Assembly: GCA_018993265.1 (NCBI GenBank)
Contig: JAGKSW010000052.1
Coordinates: 62,001-126,000, forward strand
Direction of reading: 5' to 3'
Length of the DNA: 64,000 nt
From: Nostoc sp. TH1S01
Lineage (GTDB): Bacteria > Cyanobacteriota > Cyanobacteriia > Cyanobacteriales > Nostocaceae
Shown one piece after another: positions 24,756 through 35,984 of this stretch. Every line of letters begins with the position of its first letter. Position 1 is the first letter of the stretch. The notes beneath the pieces are model-generated. The model was not told the origin of the DNA and did not search any database. It worked only from the letters and a program-made list of their open reading frames with translations. A program made the position numbers and the translations under genes.

Positions 24756-25052
24756 CTAATTCCAATCTTGTTCTTCTTTTTTACCGCGACTTTTGTAAAT
24801 CCCTCCTACGTCGTGAATTTGGCGGGTTTTAGCGAAAAGTTCTGCTTCGGTTAACCCCCATTGTTGCAAAACTTTATCTAGGTCTTTTTGGATGTCCCGT
24901 GCGCCAGGAAAGCCTTGATAACGGATGCGTAACCGGGCTAATTCTGCCAAATGATAGTCTGTTGCTGCTTGAGAGAGTAAAATATCAATAAGGGGGCGAT
25001 CGCGGTTGTAAAGTGGATGTTGTTGGTCTTTACTTCCGTGCTGTTCTGCCAT
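24756..25052 (-). CDS. DUF3288 family protein
   Basis: The 98-residue soluble protein has the conserved core ELARLRIRYQGFPGARDIQ, followed by KDLDKVLQQWGLTEAELF, which I recognise as cyanobacterial DUF3288. The function is unknown. It is divergent from clpC with a 230-bp gap. Confidence 0.8.
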   Translation of the reverse strand: MAEQHGSKDQQHPLYNRDRPLIDILLSQAATDYHLAELARLRIRYQGFPGARDIQKDLDKVLQQWGLTEAELFAKTRQIHDVGGIYKSRGKKEEQDWN

Positions 25053-25281
25053 AGTTTATACCTTTAGTCGGATTCTTAATTCATTCTGAGTCTAGAGTTG
25101 AGATTCCACCCAACGCCAGATAATGAAAGATGAGGGCAAACACACCTTTACGCTTACGGCTCTCACCACTGCCAGTCAATCATAAATAAAGATACATTGT
25201 CTTTAAGAAAATACAAAAAGTTTTAACGAGGGTGAACCTCAATCACCCCAAGTCCAAGCAGCAAGGGAGCAAGAACCCGCT

Positions 25282-27723
25282 ATGTTTGAACACTTCACTT
25301 CCGAAGCCATTAAAGTCATCATGTTAGCTCAGGAGGAAGCACGTCGTCTGGGACACAACTTCGTAGGAACTGAACAAATTCTCCTGGGTTTAATTGGAGA
25401 AGGAACGGGAGTTGCTGCCAAAGTGCTGAGTGAGTTGGGCGTTACCCTCAAAGAAGCACGACGCGAAGTTGAAAAAATTATTGGTAGAGGTTCTGGCTTT
25501 GTACCGCCAGAAATTCCTTTTACTCCAAAAGTCAAAAACCTCTTCGAGCAATCGTTTAAAGAAGCTCATAGTCTAGGACATAACTACATCAACACTGAAC
25601 ACTTGCTGTTAGGTTTAACTGAAGCGGGTGAAGGTGTGGCGGCGAAAGTTCTGCAAAATCTAGGGGTTGACCTCAGACTAGTCCGCACTACTGTCTTACG
25701 TCGTTTAGGTGAAGATACCAATGTGGCTGTAGGTAGTAGTAGTCCCCGCCGCAACCAACAAGCACTCACCCTAGAAGAGTTCGGCAGAAATCTCAGCAAA
25801 CTCGCCCAAGAAGGCAAGCTAGACCCTGTAGTTGGTCGAGAAAAAGAAATTGAGCGTGCCATTCAAATTCTCGGTCGCCGCACGAAAAATAATCCTGTGT
25901 TGATTGGCGAACCAGGAGTTGGGAAAACTGCGATCGCAGAAGGTTTAGCACAACGTATTGCTAACCAAGATGTTCCTGATTTGTTGTTGAATAAACAAGT
26001 CATTAGCCTCGACATGGGCTTATTAGTGGCAGGAACTCGCTTCCGTGGTGATTTTGAAGAACGCCTGAAGAAAATCATGGACGAAATCCGCTCCGTCGGT
26101 AACATCGTCCTGGTAATTGATGAAATTCATACCCTTGTGGGTGCTGGTGGCACAGAAGGCGGCTTAGATGCAGCCAATATCCTCAAACCAGCTTTAGCAC
26201 GCGGTGAACTCCAATGTATCGGCGCAACTACCCTGGATGAATACCGCAAGCACATCGAACGCGATGCCGCTTTAGAACGCCGTTTTCAACCAATTTTGGT
26301 CGGTGAACCTTCTGTGGAAGAAACCATCCAAATTCTTTACGGTTTGCGCGGTGCTTACGAACAACATCATAAAGTTGAAATTTCCGATGCGGCGGTGTTA
26401 GCAGCAGCCCAGTTGTCAGATCGTTATATTAGCGATCGCTTCTTGCCCGATAAAGCCATAGACTTAATTGACGAAGCTGGTTCTCGTGTCCGGTTGCGGA
26501 ACTCACAAATTTCCAGCAACAAAGAACTCAAGCGTCAATTAGCCAGTGTCACCAAAGCTAAACAAGAAGCCGTCAGAGTTCAAGATTTTGACAAAGCTGG
26601 GGAACTGCGCGACCAAGAATTAGAACTGGAAGCTCAGTTACACGCAGAACAAAATATTTCTACCCCAATTGTTGACGAAGAAGACATTGCTCAAATCGTC
26701 GCCTCTTGGACTGGTGTCCCAGTCAACAAACTCACCGAATCTGAGTCAGAATTGCTGTTACACCTGGAAGACACCCTGCATCAACGGTTAATCGGTCAAG
26801 AACAAGCAGTTACCTCTGTATCTCGCGCCATCCGCCGGGCTAGAGTTGGGTTAAAAAATCCCAACCGTCCAATCGCCAGCTTTATCTTCTCCGGCCCTAC
26901 AGGCGTTGGTAAAACAGAATTAGCCAAAGCCTTAGCATCTTACTTCTTCGGTGCGGAAGAAGCGATGATTCGCTTAGATATGTCCGAATTCATGGAAAGC
27001 CATACTGTATCTAAGTTGATTGGTTCGCCTCCAGGTTACGTCGGCTACGATGAAGGTGGACAACTGACCGAAGCCGTGCGGCGCAAACCCTACACAGTGC
27101 TGCTGTTCGATGAAATCGAAAAAGCGCACCCCGATGTCTTCAATATGCTGCTGCAAATTTTGGATGATGGTCATCTGACTGATGCTAAAGGTCGGAAAGT
27201 TGACTTCAAGAACACTTTGATCATCCTGACTTCTAACATCGGTTCTAAGGTGATTGAAAAAGGTGGCGGTGGTTTAGGTTTTGAATTTGATAATCAAGCC
27301 GAAGCCAGCTATCACCGCATTCGTAACTTAGTCAATGAGGAACTCAAAACTTACTTCCGTCCAGAATTCCTCAACCGAGTTGATGAAATTATTGTCTTCA
27401 CTCAACTGTCTAAGGATGAAGTCAAGCAAATTGCTGACATTATGCTGCGCGAGGTTGCTAATCGCTTGACAGAAAAAGGTATCACCCTGGAAGTAACTGA
27501 AGCATTTAAAGAGTTAGTAGTCAATGAAGGCTATAACCCTAGCTATGGTGCCAGACCCTTACGTAGGGCAATTATGCGCCTGTTAGAAGATTCTTTAGCT
27601 GAAGCACTACTATCTGGCGAAATTGACAATGGTGACACAGCCATTGTCGATGTAGATGATGACGGCCAAGTGAAAGTCCGCAAGTCAGACACGCGGGAGT
27701 TACTCTTGGCAAATGCTCGCTAA
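25282..27723 (+). CDS. clpC: ATP-dependent Clp protease ATPase subunit ClpC
   Basis: This Hsp100 unfoldase feeds substrates to ClpP and is essential in cyanobacteria. The order is a double ClpN domain (1-140), AAA-1 with Walker [10 protein letters not shown] near 210 and Walker [11 protein letters not shown], a UVR motif with middle domain (about 410-460), AAA-2 with GPTGVGKTE near 541, and a C-terminal D2 small domain. The 813 residues fit the family. The start ATG at 25282 agrees with the conserved [22 protein letters not shown]-type N-terminus. A strong terminator follows. Confidence 0.97.
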   Translation: MFEHFTSEAIKVIMLAQEEARRLGHNFVGTEQILLGLIGEGTGVAAKVLSELGVTLKEARREVEKIIGRGSGFVPPEIPFTPKVKNLFEQSFKEAHSLGHNYINTEHLLLGLTEAGEGVAAKVLQNLGVDLRLVRTTVLRRLGEDTNVAVGSSSPRRNQQALTLEEFGRNLSKLAQEGKLDPVVGREKEIERAIQILGRRTKNNPVLIGEPGVGKTAIAEGLAQRIANQDVPDLLLNKQVISLDMGLLVAGTRFRGDFEERLKKIMDEIRSVGNIVLVIDEIHTLVGAGGTEGGLDAANILKPALARGELQCIGATTLDEYRKHIERDAALERRFQPILVGEPSVEETIQILYGLRGAYEQHHKVEISDAAVLAAAQLSDRYISDRFLPDKAIDLIDEAGSRVRLRNSQISSNKELKRQLASVTKAKQEAVRVQDFDKAGELRDQELELEAQLHAEQNISTPIVDEEDIAQIVASWTGVPVNKLTESESELLLHLEDTLHQRLIGQEQAVTSVSRAIRRARVGLKNPNRPIASFIFSGPTGVGKTELAKALASYFFGAEEAMIRLDMSEFMESHTVSKLIGSPPGYVGYDEGGQLTEAVRRKPYTVLLFDEIEKAHPDVFNMLLQILDDGHLTDAKGRKVDFKNTLIILTSNIGSKVIEKGGGGLGFEFDNQAEASYHRIRNLVNEELKTYFRPEFLNRVDEIIVFTQLSKDEVKQIADIMLREVANRLTEKGITLEVTEAFKELVVNEGYNPSYGARPLRRAIMRLLEDSLAEALLSGEIDNGDTAIVDVDDDGQVKVRKSDTRELLLANAR

Positions 27724-27750
27724 TCTCAAGAATCTAATAGTTTGAAAATC

Positions 27751-27784
27751 AAAAATCCCTTGGTTGCTCAACCAAGGGATTTTT
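27751..27784 (+). terminator. Intrinsic terminator of clpC
   Basis: A perfect 15-bp stem (AAAAATCCCTTGGTT with AACCAAGGGATTTTT) and GCTC loop begin 28 bases after the clpC stop. Confidence 0.9.
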
Positions 27785-28832
27785 GGCAATTTATATTACC
27801 TGAGCCAAATTAGATGAATATAGCAATCCCATTTAATTGTTGAACTTACTTGTGAAGGTAGGGAAAACCTCGACAAGCCCTTACCTCGACTTCGCTCGGT
27901 ACAAGTCGGCTACGTTCAAGACATCGCAGGTAACGAGGAACATACAACAGAAACTGTACTGAGTTTTTTTTCACAAATCAAATAGGAGTCCCATATATCA
28001 ATACAGTTCAGATAAGAATATTGAACCGCCGATGTACGCCAATGAATAAAGGATTTAATTGATTGATTTAGTTTATTTATCAGGAACCTAGCCTTAACTA
28101 AACCTTATTGTCCTATATCTAGTGATAATATTTAGAGCAGTTGTCTAATACATCATCTCCTGTTCTCTGCTCTCGCTTACCCAAAAAAACCTTGCTAACG
28201 CTTATTACTCTGTGTCTGTTTGGTTCTTTCTTGATTAATTGTGTATAAGTCCTGCTCACAATATAAGTAATTTGGCAAGAAAGCAAATTTACACACCTTC
28301 ACCAAAAATCTATGTCTATCAAAGTTTGATTGCAATGGTAAGAGACAAAAAATTCCCAGATTTCAGAACAGTTTCAGGAAATACCATCAGGCAGAAGTCA
28401 AGCTATTAATACAATCGCTTTCAGCCACATACCTGCCAAAGGTAATGTTTAATATTTTCTTAGTGAGTATTGTCGTGGTATATGCTAATTAATATACAGG
28501 CGAAATTACGTTTAATGTATCTACTACTGTGTAACATCATTTCAAATAAACTATAGCTTTTTAATTATATATTCAGAATAATTTCGGACTATTTTAAGCT
28601 AAGGGGGTTATCTTCAATATTATTAAACTTGCTTAAGCTAAGAATTCTGAACTATAGCAATCCTATTTGATTTACAAACTTATTCGTCAACAGAGGAAAC
28701 ATGGCACAGATTTGTTTGGATCTTATTTAGGATGACTGTATATATTTTGTGAATAAATTAGAATTACGGCATTCTTCTCTTAAAAAGCCACAGAAATTAA
28801 GTATAAGTTATAATTAATACCTTTTTTAATAC
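27785..28832. other. Long intergenic region upstream of the STAND gene
   Basis: About 1.05 kb of AT-rich DNA without a supportable gene. It contains repeat fragments: CTCGACTTCGCTCGGTACAAGTCGGC (about 27888-27912), ATCAATACAGTTCAGATAAGAA (about 28000, shared with 32431), and two related segments starting TAGCAATCC(C/T)ATTTGATT-like at about 27825 and 28657, the type of end seen in the element at 42324. It may hold a long regulated leader of the downstream gene. Confidence 0.5.
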
Positions 28833-31800
28833 ATGGTTTTACAGAATTGGAGACGCAAGCGTGGTGTTGCACTTACTACTAGGGGTTTGCAAAAACTTCA
28901 GGACGCAAAACGTAAATCTGAAGCAGAAGACAATTTTGGTAATAGCTACACACTTGAAGACATTAGCTCACTTTCAGGGTTACATCCAAGTACAATATCA
29001 AAAGTCCTGAATCGGGAAGGAGGAGTTGATAAAAAAACTCTAGAAAAACTATTTTTGGTTTTTCATTTAAAAATAAATGAAAGTGATTATTTAAGCTCAA
29101 ATACTCGCCTAGATTGGGGAGATGCTAGTTTTTTACCAGTTTTTTATGGACGTAAAGAAGAGCTTGCCACATTAGAGCAATGGATTCTGGATGAACATTG
29201 CCAATTTGTAGCCTTGTTAGGTATGGGTGGTATTGGTAAAACTGCGCTGTCTGTAAAACTAGCTCAACAGATTCAGGAAGACTTTGAATATGTAATTTGG
29301 CGATCGCTCCGTGAAGCTCCACCAGTGAAAGCTATCTTAACTCAGTTATTGCAATTTTTATCTGATGAGCAAGAAACAGAAGCTAACTTACCAGAAAGTT
29401 TAAGCGATCGCATCTCAAGACTAATTGATTATCTACGAAATCATCGCTGTCTATTGATTCTTGACAATGCCGAGTCGATTCTACGTTATGGGAATCGAGC
29501 CGGCAAATATCGAGAAGGATATGAGGGTTATGGTGAGTTGTTCCGGCGTTTAGGAGAAGCCACTCACCAAAGTTGTTTAGTATTAACTAGTCGGGAAAAA
29601 CCCCAAGAAGTCGCATTATTAGAAGGTGAAGCACTACCAGTTCGTTCCATACAACTAAGTGGTTTGAAGGTAGTGGAAGGCCTGGAAATTTTAAAAGTCA
29701 AAGGATTATCAGCCGCCGAAGATGAATGGCAAGCCATGATTGAATCTTATGGTGGTAATCCCTTGGCTTTGAAAATAGTGGCGACAACCATTGAAGATGT
29801 ATTTGGCGGCAATGTCAGTGAGTTTTTACAACAAAATACAGTTGTTTTTGGCGATATTCGTGATATTTTAGACCAACAGTTTGAGCGTTTGTCAGACTTA
29901 GAAAAAGAAATAATGTACTGGTTAGCAATTAATCGGGAACCAGTGACACTCTCAGACTTGCGAGAAGATATTTTATCGCCAGTGCCACCACCAAAATCTC
30001 TAGAAGCTCTGGAATCTTTGGTTAGGCGATCGCTAGTAGAAAAAAGCACTGCAACTTTTACCTTACAACCTGTGGTTATGGAATATATGACTCAGGTATT
30101 AATAGAACGAGTTTGTGAAGAAATTGTCACTCATAATATTCAACTTTTAAGATGCCACGCTTTAATCAAAGCCAGTGCTAAAGATTACATTCGAGAAACT
30201 CAAGTCCGCCTGATTCTGAAACCAGTCATTGATGGTTTGTTGACTGTATTAAGAAGCAAAAAAGGTATTGAAAACCAATTAAATCAAATTTTAGCCAGAC
30301 TCAGAGAAGAATCACCGCAAGAACCAGGATATACAGGTGGAAATATTATCAATTTGTTGTGTCAACTACAGACAGATTTAACAGGTTATGATTTCTCGCA
30401 ACTGACTGTTTGGCAAGCAGACTTGCGGAATGTAAAACTACATAATGTCAATTTTCAACACGCTGATTTAGCGAAGTCTATTTTTACTGAAACCTTTGGT
30501 GGTATTGCATCAGTAGCTTTTAGTGCTGATGGTAAACTTTTAGCTACGGGAGATACCAATGGTGAGATTCGCTTGTACCAAGTTTCAGATTGGAAACAAC
30601 TTTTAATTTGTAAGGGACATACTAATTGGGTTCCATCACTAGCTTTTAGTCCTGACAATAGTATCTTGGCAAGCAGTAGTAGCGACCATACTGTAAAGTT
30701 ATGGGATACTAACACGGGTCAATGCCTTCAAACTTTCTACGGACACGAACACGAAGTCTGGACAGTTGCCTTTAGCCCAGATGGTAACAAACTAATAAGT
30801 GGTAGCAATGATCGCGCAATAAAGCTATGGAATGTGAGGACTGGTGAATGCCTCAAAACTTTTCAAGGGCATACAAGTTGGATAGTATCTACAGTTTTCA
30901 CTCTGGATGGACAAAACTTGGTAAGTGGTAGCGATGACGACACGATTCGCTTATGGAATATTAGCACTGGTGAATGTCTCAGGATTTTGCGAGGACATCG
31001 TGATGGCATACGCTCAATCAGTATCACTCCTAATGGTCAGATGATAGTGAGTGGTAGTGATGACCAGAGCGTGAAGTTGTGGGACGTTGCCACTGGTAAA
31101 TGTATGAAAACTCTATATGGGCATAATGCTGCGGTCTGGTCAGTTGCTATTAGTCCTCAAGGCAATCTCATCGCTAGTGGCAGCCTCGATCAAACTGTAA
31201 AATTATGGGATTTTAATACGGGTCAATGTCTGAAAACTCTTCAGGGACACTCTGGTTGGGTACTTTCTGTTGCCTTCAATTTGCAAGGGAATCTTCTGGC
31301 CACTAGCAGTGATGACCAAACAGTGAAACTGTGGGACGTAAATACAGGTCAATGTATTAAGACTTTTAGTGGATATACCAGTCAATCTTGGTCAGTTGCA
31401 TATAGTCCAGATGGTCAAATCTTGGCCAGTGGCGGTCATGATCATACTGTGAGATTATGGGATGTCAATACAGGACAACCTTTGCAAAATTTACTAGGGC
31501 ATAGTGCTGTAGTGCGATCAGTTGCTTACAGCCCAAATGGTCAAAAACTGGCAAGTGGCAGTGATGATCGCATAGTGAAGTTGTGGGATGTGAATACAGG
31601 CCAATCTTTACGAATTTTTCAGGGACATAGTGCAGCAATCCAGTCAGTTAGATTCAGTCCAGATGGGCAAAAACTGGCAAGTGGCAGTGAAGATCAAACA
31701 GTGAGGTTGTGGGATGTAAATACGGGTCAATCCTTGCAAACTTTTCAAGGACATCGCGCCGCGGTTCAGTCAGTTGCTTTCAGTCCTCAAGGGAGGATAC

Positions 31801-32351
31801 TGGCGAGTGGTGCTTGGGATCAAACAGTCAAGTTATGGGATGTGAATACTGGTGAGTGCAAACAAACATTAGAGGGTCATACAAATTGGGTGTGGTCAAT
31901 CGCTTTTAGCCCAAATGGAGACTTACTGGCAAGTGCCAGTTATGACGGAACAATCCGGTTGTGGAATGTTAAAAGTGGTGTCTGTCTCCAAATTTTAGAG
32001 GTTTGTGCAAATAGTATTGTTAAATCAGTCATTTTTAGCGGAGATGGTCAGATTTTAGCTACTAGCAGCCCGGATTATACAGTTAAGTTATGGGATGTGA
32101 AGACAGGTGAATGCAAAAGAACCTTAGATGGGCATTCAGCTTGGGTGTGGTCAATTGCTTTTAGTCCAGATAATCAAACTCTAGCTAGTAGTAGTGCTGA
32201 TGAGACAATTAGAGTTTGGGATGTCAACACAACCGAGTGCTTAAAAACTTTAAAAGCTCAGAAATTTTATGAGGGTATGAATATCAGAGGGGTTACAGGT
32301 TTAACTGCCGCGACTATTGTTACTTTGAAGGGATTAGGAGCTGTTGCTTAG
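28833..32351 (+). CDS. STAND NTPase: HTH, NB-ARC and 14 WD40 repeats
   Basis: The 1172-residue protein begins with an HTH-like segment ([22 protein letters not shown], about 47-70). Next come an NB-ARC NTPase with Walker [10 protein letters not shown] near 130-138 and [10 protein letters not shown], a winged-helix region and a short pentapeptide-like bridge ([18 protein letters not shown]). WD40 repeats follow from about 555. I count 14 blades, enough for two seven-bladed propellers, with highly similar units such as [10 protein letters not shown]. The C-terminus [22 protein letters not shown] is typical of cyanobacterial members. Such STAND proteins act in signalling or anti-phage sensing, with the propellers as the sensor. 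No effector domain is evident. Confidence 0.88.
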   Translation: MVLQNWRRKRGVALTTRGLQKLQDAKRKSEAEDNFGNSYTLEDISSLSGLHPSTISKVLNREGGVDKKTLEKLFLVFHLKINESDYLSSNTRLDWGDASFLPVFYGRKEELATLEQWILDEHCQFVALLGMGGIGKTALSVKLAQQIQEDFEYVIWRSLREAPPVKAILTQLLQFLSDEQETEANLPESLSDRISRLIDYLRNHRCLLILDNAESILRYGNRAGKYREGYEGYGELFRRLGEATHQSCLVLTSREKPQEVALLEGEALPVRSIQLSGLKVVEGLEILKVKGLSAAEDEWQAMIESYGGNPLALKIVATTIEDVFGGNVSEFLQQNTVVFGDIRDILDQQFERLSDLEKEIMYWLAINREPVTLSDLREDILSPVPPPKSLEALESLVRRSLVEKSTATFTLQPVVMEYMTQVLIERVCEEIVTHNIQLLRCHALIKASAKDYIRETQVRLILKPVIDGLLTVLRSKKGIENQLNQILARLREESPQEPGYTGGNIINLLCQLQTDLTGYDFSQLTVWQADLRNVKLHNVNFQHADLAKSIFTETFGGIASVAFSADGKLLATGDTNGEIRLYQVSDWKQLLICKGHTNWVPSLAFSPDNSILASSSSDHTVKLWDTNTGQCLQTFYGHEHEVWTVAFSPDGNKLISGSNDRAIKLWNVRTGECLKTFQGHTSWIVSTVFTLDGQNLVSGSDDDTIRLWNISTGECLRILRGHRDGIRSISITPNGQMIVSGSDDQSVKLWDVATGKCMKTLYGHNAAVWSVAISPQGNLIASGSLDQTVKLWDFNTGQCLKTLQGHSGWVLSVAFNLQGNLLATSSDDQTVKLWDVNTGQCIKTFSGYTSQSWSVAYSPDGQILASGGHDHTVRLWDVNTGQPLQNLLGHSAVVRSVAYSPNGQKLASGSDDRIVKLWDVNTGQSLRIFQGHSAAIQSVRFSPDGQKLASGSEDQTVRLWDVNTGQSLQTFQGHRAAVQSVAFSPQGRILASGAWDQTVKLWDVNTGECKQTLEGHTNWVWSIAFSPNGDLLASASYDGTIRLWNVKSGVCLQILEVCANSIVKSVIFSGDGQILATSSPDYTVKLWDVKTGECKRTLDGHSAWVWSIAFSPDNQTLASSSADETIRVWDVNTTECLKTLKAQKFYEGMNIRGVTGLTAATIVTLKGLGAVA

Positions 32352-32481
32352 AAAAAACAGCCTCAGCCGATAACTATTGAATTCTATTTCGATAACTCAC
32401 TCAAAAAGCCCACAGCATAGCTGCTTAAAAATCAATACAGTTCAGATAAGAAGACTAAATAACAACAAATAGTCTATAAAG

Positions 32482-32618
32482 CAATACGGTTCATTTAAGC
32501 AGAAAAGTAGGTTGGGTGGAGCGATAGCGAAACCCAACAAGGTCTTGAGGATGTTGGGTTTCGTTCCTCAACCCAACCTACGCCAGAGTTGGTTTTTAGT
32601 CTTAACTGAACCGTACTG
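32482..32618. repeat. MITE family 3 (137 bp, CAATACGGTTCA ends)
   Basis: The ends CAATACGGTTCA (32482) and TGAACCGTACTG (32607) are inverted with one mismatch. The interior is a long hairpin (GTAGGTTGGGTGGAG ... CTCAACCCAACCTAC and CGAAACCCAACA/TGTTGGGTTTCG). Similar solo ends (AACCGTATTG) lie near 6250. No coding capacity. Confidence 0.75.
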
Positions 32619-32653
32619 ACTTATGCCCTATCAATTAGTCAAAGAGGTGGATA

Positions 32654-32875
32654 CTAAAGATCAGCCATAGGAATGTCGCTAGGCAAACCATGTGCGAATT
32701 CCTCGAACATAATTCTTTCTAACTCTAAGTCTGTGCCATCTAAACTTGCTAAACTATGTTCGCTGAGATGACTATCAGACTCCTGAGTATTTAAAGACTG
32801 ATGTTTAATTACAGAGTAATTATGAGTGGAAGATGGCTGGTTCAGAGTTGTAATGATTGATGCTGCGGTTTTCAT
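32654..32875 (-). CDS. 73-residue peptide gene beside the diiron oxidase
   Basis: The Ser/Thr/His-rich N-terminal part (MKTAASIITTLNQPSSTHNY) is followed by an acidic leader-like helix (LDGTDLELERIMFEEFAHGL) and a short end, PSDIPMADL. It has no Cys. It lies about 100 bp downstream of the haem-oxygenase-like enzyme on the same strand. Size, composition and position fit a modified-peptide precursor or a small regulator, but the order (acidic helix near the C-terminus) is unlike a classic leader. Unknown family. Confidence 0.5.
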   Translation of the reverse strand: MKTAASIITTLNQPSSTHNYSVIKHQSLNTQESDSHLSEHSLASLDGTDLELERIMFEEFAHGLPSDIPMADL

Positions 32876-32978
32876 AGTTTTTTCCTAGAAAATTGCACTG
32901 AATTGTCTGTTGTTAAAACTTGTTGGCAAAATTTCAGCTTGACTTTTGATGAGTAAGTCAGCCGTTGATAACTCAAGA

Positions 32979-33698
32979 TCACTTGTACTGAGTTAGTTCT
33001 AGTGGTCTTAAAACATTTTCCAACTCCTCGTCTGATATGTAAGCTTCTTGAGGTGGGCTAAAACGCAATAATGCGGCTTGGTAACAAGCTTTAGCGACGC
33101 GATCGCGCTCTTGATCAGTTAGCCCGGCAATCATTGCCACCGTTTCTTTAACGTGCTGTACCTCTGTGGTGCTAATGGCACTATGTACACGTAGACAACG
33201 AGTGGCATTGATACCTTCAGGTAACAACGCTTCAACTTTTTGGATGTAAGCTTCTCCTATACATGTGCCCAAACGTTCCGCTGTATAGGAATAGCCCACG
33301 CAATCAATAGGATCTGAATTCTGGGCGCTTTGAGCGAAATAATCCATTAATGCTTTGGCAGCAGGAGGATAAAACGCTTCTACAACAGCTTCGGCATCAT
33401 ACCCCATTGAGCGAATATCCCGCAGAGCCAGTACATCATGACCTGCTTCTTCTATAGCTTTTTGTTCCGCCCACTGTGCCAAACTCTGACGATTTGCTGC
33501 GGCGAAATGCGATCGCGCTTCGTCCATTATTCGGGGAGTAGAATGACACAAATGGTAAAAACCTGCAAGTCTCCATACCCAACGTGTAGGAGTTAAGGCT
33601 GGTGGTCGCCGATCTGACTTAACTGCGTGCCAAGCAGATACTATGGCATGATCTAAAAGTTTTTTAGTTTTAGTTAAGGTATCTGCTTCAATCATCAT
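32979..33698 (-). CDS. Haem-oxygenase-like diiron oxidase (HDO) family protein
   Basis: The 239-residue all-helical protein has Glu/His motifs placed as in the TenA/PqqC/haem-oxygenase-like iron enzymes: EEAGHDVLALRD (Glu83/84, His87), YTAERLG (Glu140) and VHSAISTTEVQHVKETV (His171, Glu178, His181). Members oxidise small molecules or amino-acid-derived substrates with a diiron site, for example UndA, SznF and CADD. It is followed by a 73-residue peptide gene. The function here is unknown. Confidence 0.72.
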   Translation of the reverse strand: MMIEADTLTKTKKLLDHAIVSAWHAVKSDRRPPALTPTRWVWRLAGFYHLCHSTPRIMDEARSHFAAANRQSLAQWAEQKAIEEAGHDVLALRDIRSMGYDAEAVVEAFYPPAAKALMDYFAQSAQNSDPIDCVGYSYTAERLGTCIGEAYIQKVEALLPEGINATRCLRVHSAISTTEVQHVKETVAMIAGLTDQERDRVAKACYQAALLRFSPPQEAYISDEELENVLRPLELTQYK

Positions 33699-33892
33699 TT
33701 GTTTTGTACATTGTTATGTGGAATCACCAATACAAGTGGGTCGTCAAAGCCTGATTTCTTCGTTGCTTAAGTCAATTTATTAAACAGAAGATAAGTCAAA
33801 AGCTTAACTTCAAGCTCAAAATCTTGATTTTCACTGGTAAAGATTTTTCGGTATTGGCAATATCTTAGTAGTCTCCATACAATTTAAAAAAA

Positions 33893-34078
33893 ATGGATAG
33901 AACAGCTGCGCTTGGATTCTCTAGTTTTACGCTCCCCAGTAAAAAACAGGTAGTCAAGCAAATCACTCTAGACTTGACTCCAGATGAAGCTAAAAACCTA
34001 GAAAATTATTGTAAACAGACAGGCCAAGCAGTCACGAATGTGATCGAGGAACTCATTCGAGGCTTACCTGTAGCTTAA
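33893..34078 (+). CDS. Ribbon-helix-helix (CopG-like) regulator 1
   Basis: The 61-residue protein has the RHH pattern: a beta strand KQITLDLTPDEAKNLENYC followed by helix VTNVIEELIRGLP. The first 20 residues are an unrelated Ser/Thr-rich lead-in, and the start is preceded by A-rich sequence rather than a clear Shine-Dalgarno. Divergent from the HDO gene, it could regulate it. A paralogue lies on the opposite strand 80 bp downstream. Confidence 0.65.
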   Translation: MDRTAALGFSSFTLPSKKQVVKQITLDLTPDEAKNLENYCKQTGQAVTNVIEELIRGLPVA

Positions 34079-34158
34079 GTTTTTCAAAGCAACTCTAGAA
34101 GCTGACAGTTGAGAAAATTCTCAATGCAATGGTTTTAAATACAGACCATGCTTGAATC

Positions 34159-34311
34159 CTACTCAGTTCTTGTAGTAGCCAATCCGCGAATCAGTTCTCG
34201 GATTACATCTGTTGCTGGCCTGCCTGTCTGGTCACAATACTTTTCCAAGTTTTTAGCTTCGTTTAATGCCAGGTTGATGGTTATTCGCTTGACCGCCCAT
34301 TTTTTATTCAT
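34159..34311 (-). CDS. Ribbon-helix-helix (CopG-like) regulator 2
   Basis: This 50-residue gene is convergent with regulator 1. It starts at ATG 34311 (MNKKWAVKRITINLALNEAK) and continues NLEKYCDQTGRPATDV, IRELIRGLATTRTE. It aligns with regulator 1 over the whole RHH core (ITxxLxxxEAKNLExYCxQTG...VIxELIRGL). Probably an orphan antitoxin-type or promoter-specific repressor. A duplication with inversion explains the arrangement. Confidence 0.65.
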   Translation of the reverse strand: MNKKWAVKRITINLALNEAKNLEKYCDQTGRPATDVIRELIRGLATTRTE

Positions 34312-35089
34312 GCTATAAATCTGGTGTATTGGATAAAACTACAGAAATTTTCATTAATTCAGACCATTCTCTTGCTTTAAATATCTGCGCTTTAGCGCGA
34401 TGAGCAAGAGAGGGGTTGATTTACTTAAAAATAGCTAACAAAAGCGGGGCTTTGCTTTTATGAGCTATCCTCAAAAACAATAAAGAGGTTAATTTGCATC
34501 GCTATGGGCCGAAGCATATTGCCTCTTCATAACTTTTCAAACACTCCTTTAAAGTTGCCGAGTTTTTTGTTCCTGGTATGTAAGCCAGTTTTGAAATTTC
34601 TTATTGAGAATATTACCACCAAGTCAAACATCAGCCAAATATGATGTCATCATCAGATATTTTTAACCTTAGCATAATAATGTAAAGAATTATTGCTGTG
34701 ATTGTGATTTAGGTTGGCAAAATCATTCATAAGTCAAGATAAAAGCTCAAAATTAGACTTTTAGATATAAAAATTCTCTGTAATTAACTTTTAATGGCGA
34801 AATTTGTCTTTTTTGCCGATTATTGCTGTTGTCATGAGTTATGTATTATGAAGGATAGTTAAGTAGATTTAATATCTTTATATAATAAATATTAAATAAT
34901 TTGATAAAATATCCCTGGTATAAATACCGAGGGATATTTTTTATCATTGATGAATGCAAACAGAACAAGCGTTGCGTAAAGATTAACCTTCCAGATAGAC
35001 GATCAAAGTTAAATTTGCTACATTAAACCCTGAAAAATTCCAGAAATATGCCAAGACAACAAGCACAAAAAACTTGGGAATGTTTTCGA
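34312..35089. other. Gene-poor AT-rich region with an orphan terminator
   Basis: No protein gene is supported in about 780 bp. At 34906-34942 a strong hairpin (AAAATATCCCT with AGGGATATTTT, then TT) looks like an intrinsic terminator on the plus strand with no gene before it. An unannotated small RNA could end there. A fragment at 35048 encodes [20 protein letters not shown], 20 codons with no support. Confidence 0.4.
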
Positions 35090-35845
35090 TTATGTGTGAG
35101 TAATGTTTAAATTTTTGCTTTTTAAAACACCTATTTCTTGTTGCATTGGCAAAACATCCAAAATGTCAGTTTGGGAACAATATTTCAGGTCTTCATGACA
35201 TTCCAGACGTAATAAGCGTTTGCCATGACTAGCATGATGGAATAATCCCAATAAATTATCTTGCCACTGGGTGTAAAGCGAGATAGCACCAATTAATTCA
35301 TCATTACCAGCTAATTTATCTGGAGACACCTGAGTTTTTTCGAGAATGCGATGAGCGATCGCACCCGCACAAACTGTATCTTCTAAGGCAAAACTCCCTT
35401 CCCAGCCAGAACCAACAATCCAGACTGTTTCTGGCTGTTTTTCTAAAAGATAATCTACTATTGCGGCTCGATTGATTAAAGCTGCTGCTAGTACAGATGG
35501 AGAATTTTGTATTCGTTGTAAAGCACGAGTACCGTTAGTAGTACTGATAAACAAGCGACGACCATGCACTAGCTCTGGTGTACAGTCTAGGGGAGAGTTA
35601 CCGAGTTCAAAGCCAGTAACTTTGGCTCCGCCACGTTCTCCGGCTCTTAAACGTTTTTCTGCTGGCCATTGTTCGCTGACTTCTATGAGCTTGTCTAAAT
35701 CGCTGAAGACTTGTACTGCTTCGCCGCCAGCCGCTAAGACTGTGGCAATGGTGCTAGTGGCTCGCAAGACATCGACTGCGATCGCGCAGTCTGGAATTTC
35801 ATCCTTAGGAGTTAATTCCGGAGTGTGGTATAAGAATAACTTCAC
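35090..35845 (-). CDS. comB: 2-phosphosulfolactate phosphatase family protein
   Basis: The 251-residue protein matches Com[50 protein letters not shown] and [20 protein letters not shown]. ComB is a Mg-dependent acid phosphatase that gives sulfolactate in coenzyme M synthesis. Cyanobacteria lack coenzyme M, so the actual substrate here is uncertain. Standard length. Single gene with its own promoter. Confidence 0.9.
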   Translation of the reverse strand: MKLFLYHTPELTPKDEIPDCAIAVDVLRATSTIATVLAAGGEAVQVFSDLDKLIEVSEQWPAEKRLRAGERGGAKVTGFELGNSPLDCTPELVHGRRLFISTTNGTRALQRIQNSPSVLAAALINRAAIVDYLLEKQPETVWIVGSGWEGSFALEDTVCAGAIAHRILEKTQVSPDKLAGNDELIGAISLYTQWQDNLLGLFHHASHGKRLLRLECHEDLKYCSQTDILDVLPMQQEIGVLKSKNLNITHT

Positions 35846-35984
35846 GCGCTGGATACACCTGCTCTAAATATTATTATCGAGATACATTCTAATTTGTGTT
35901 AACAACCATAATGACAATTCAAGCAATAGGAATTTCTAGAGGTTATGGCAAGATATTGGCCAATGAGGGCAAATAACCTTGATA

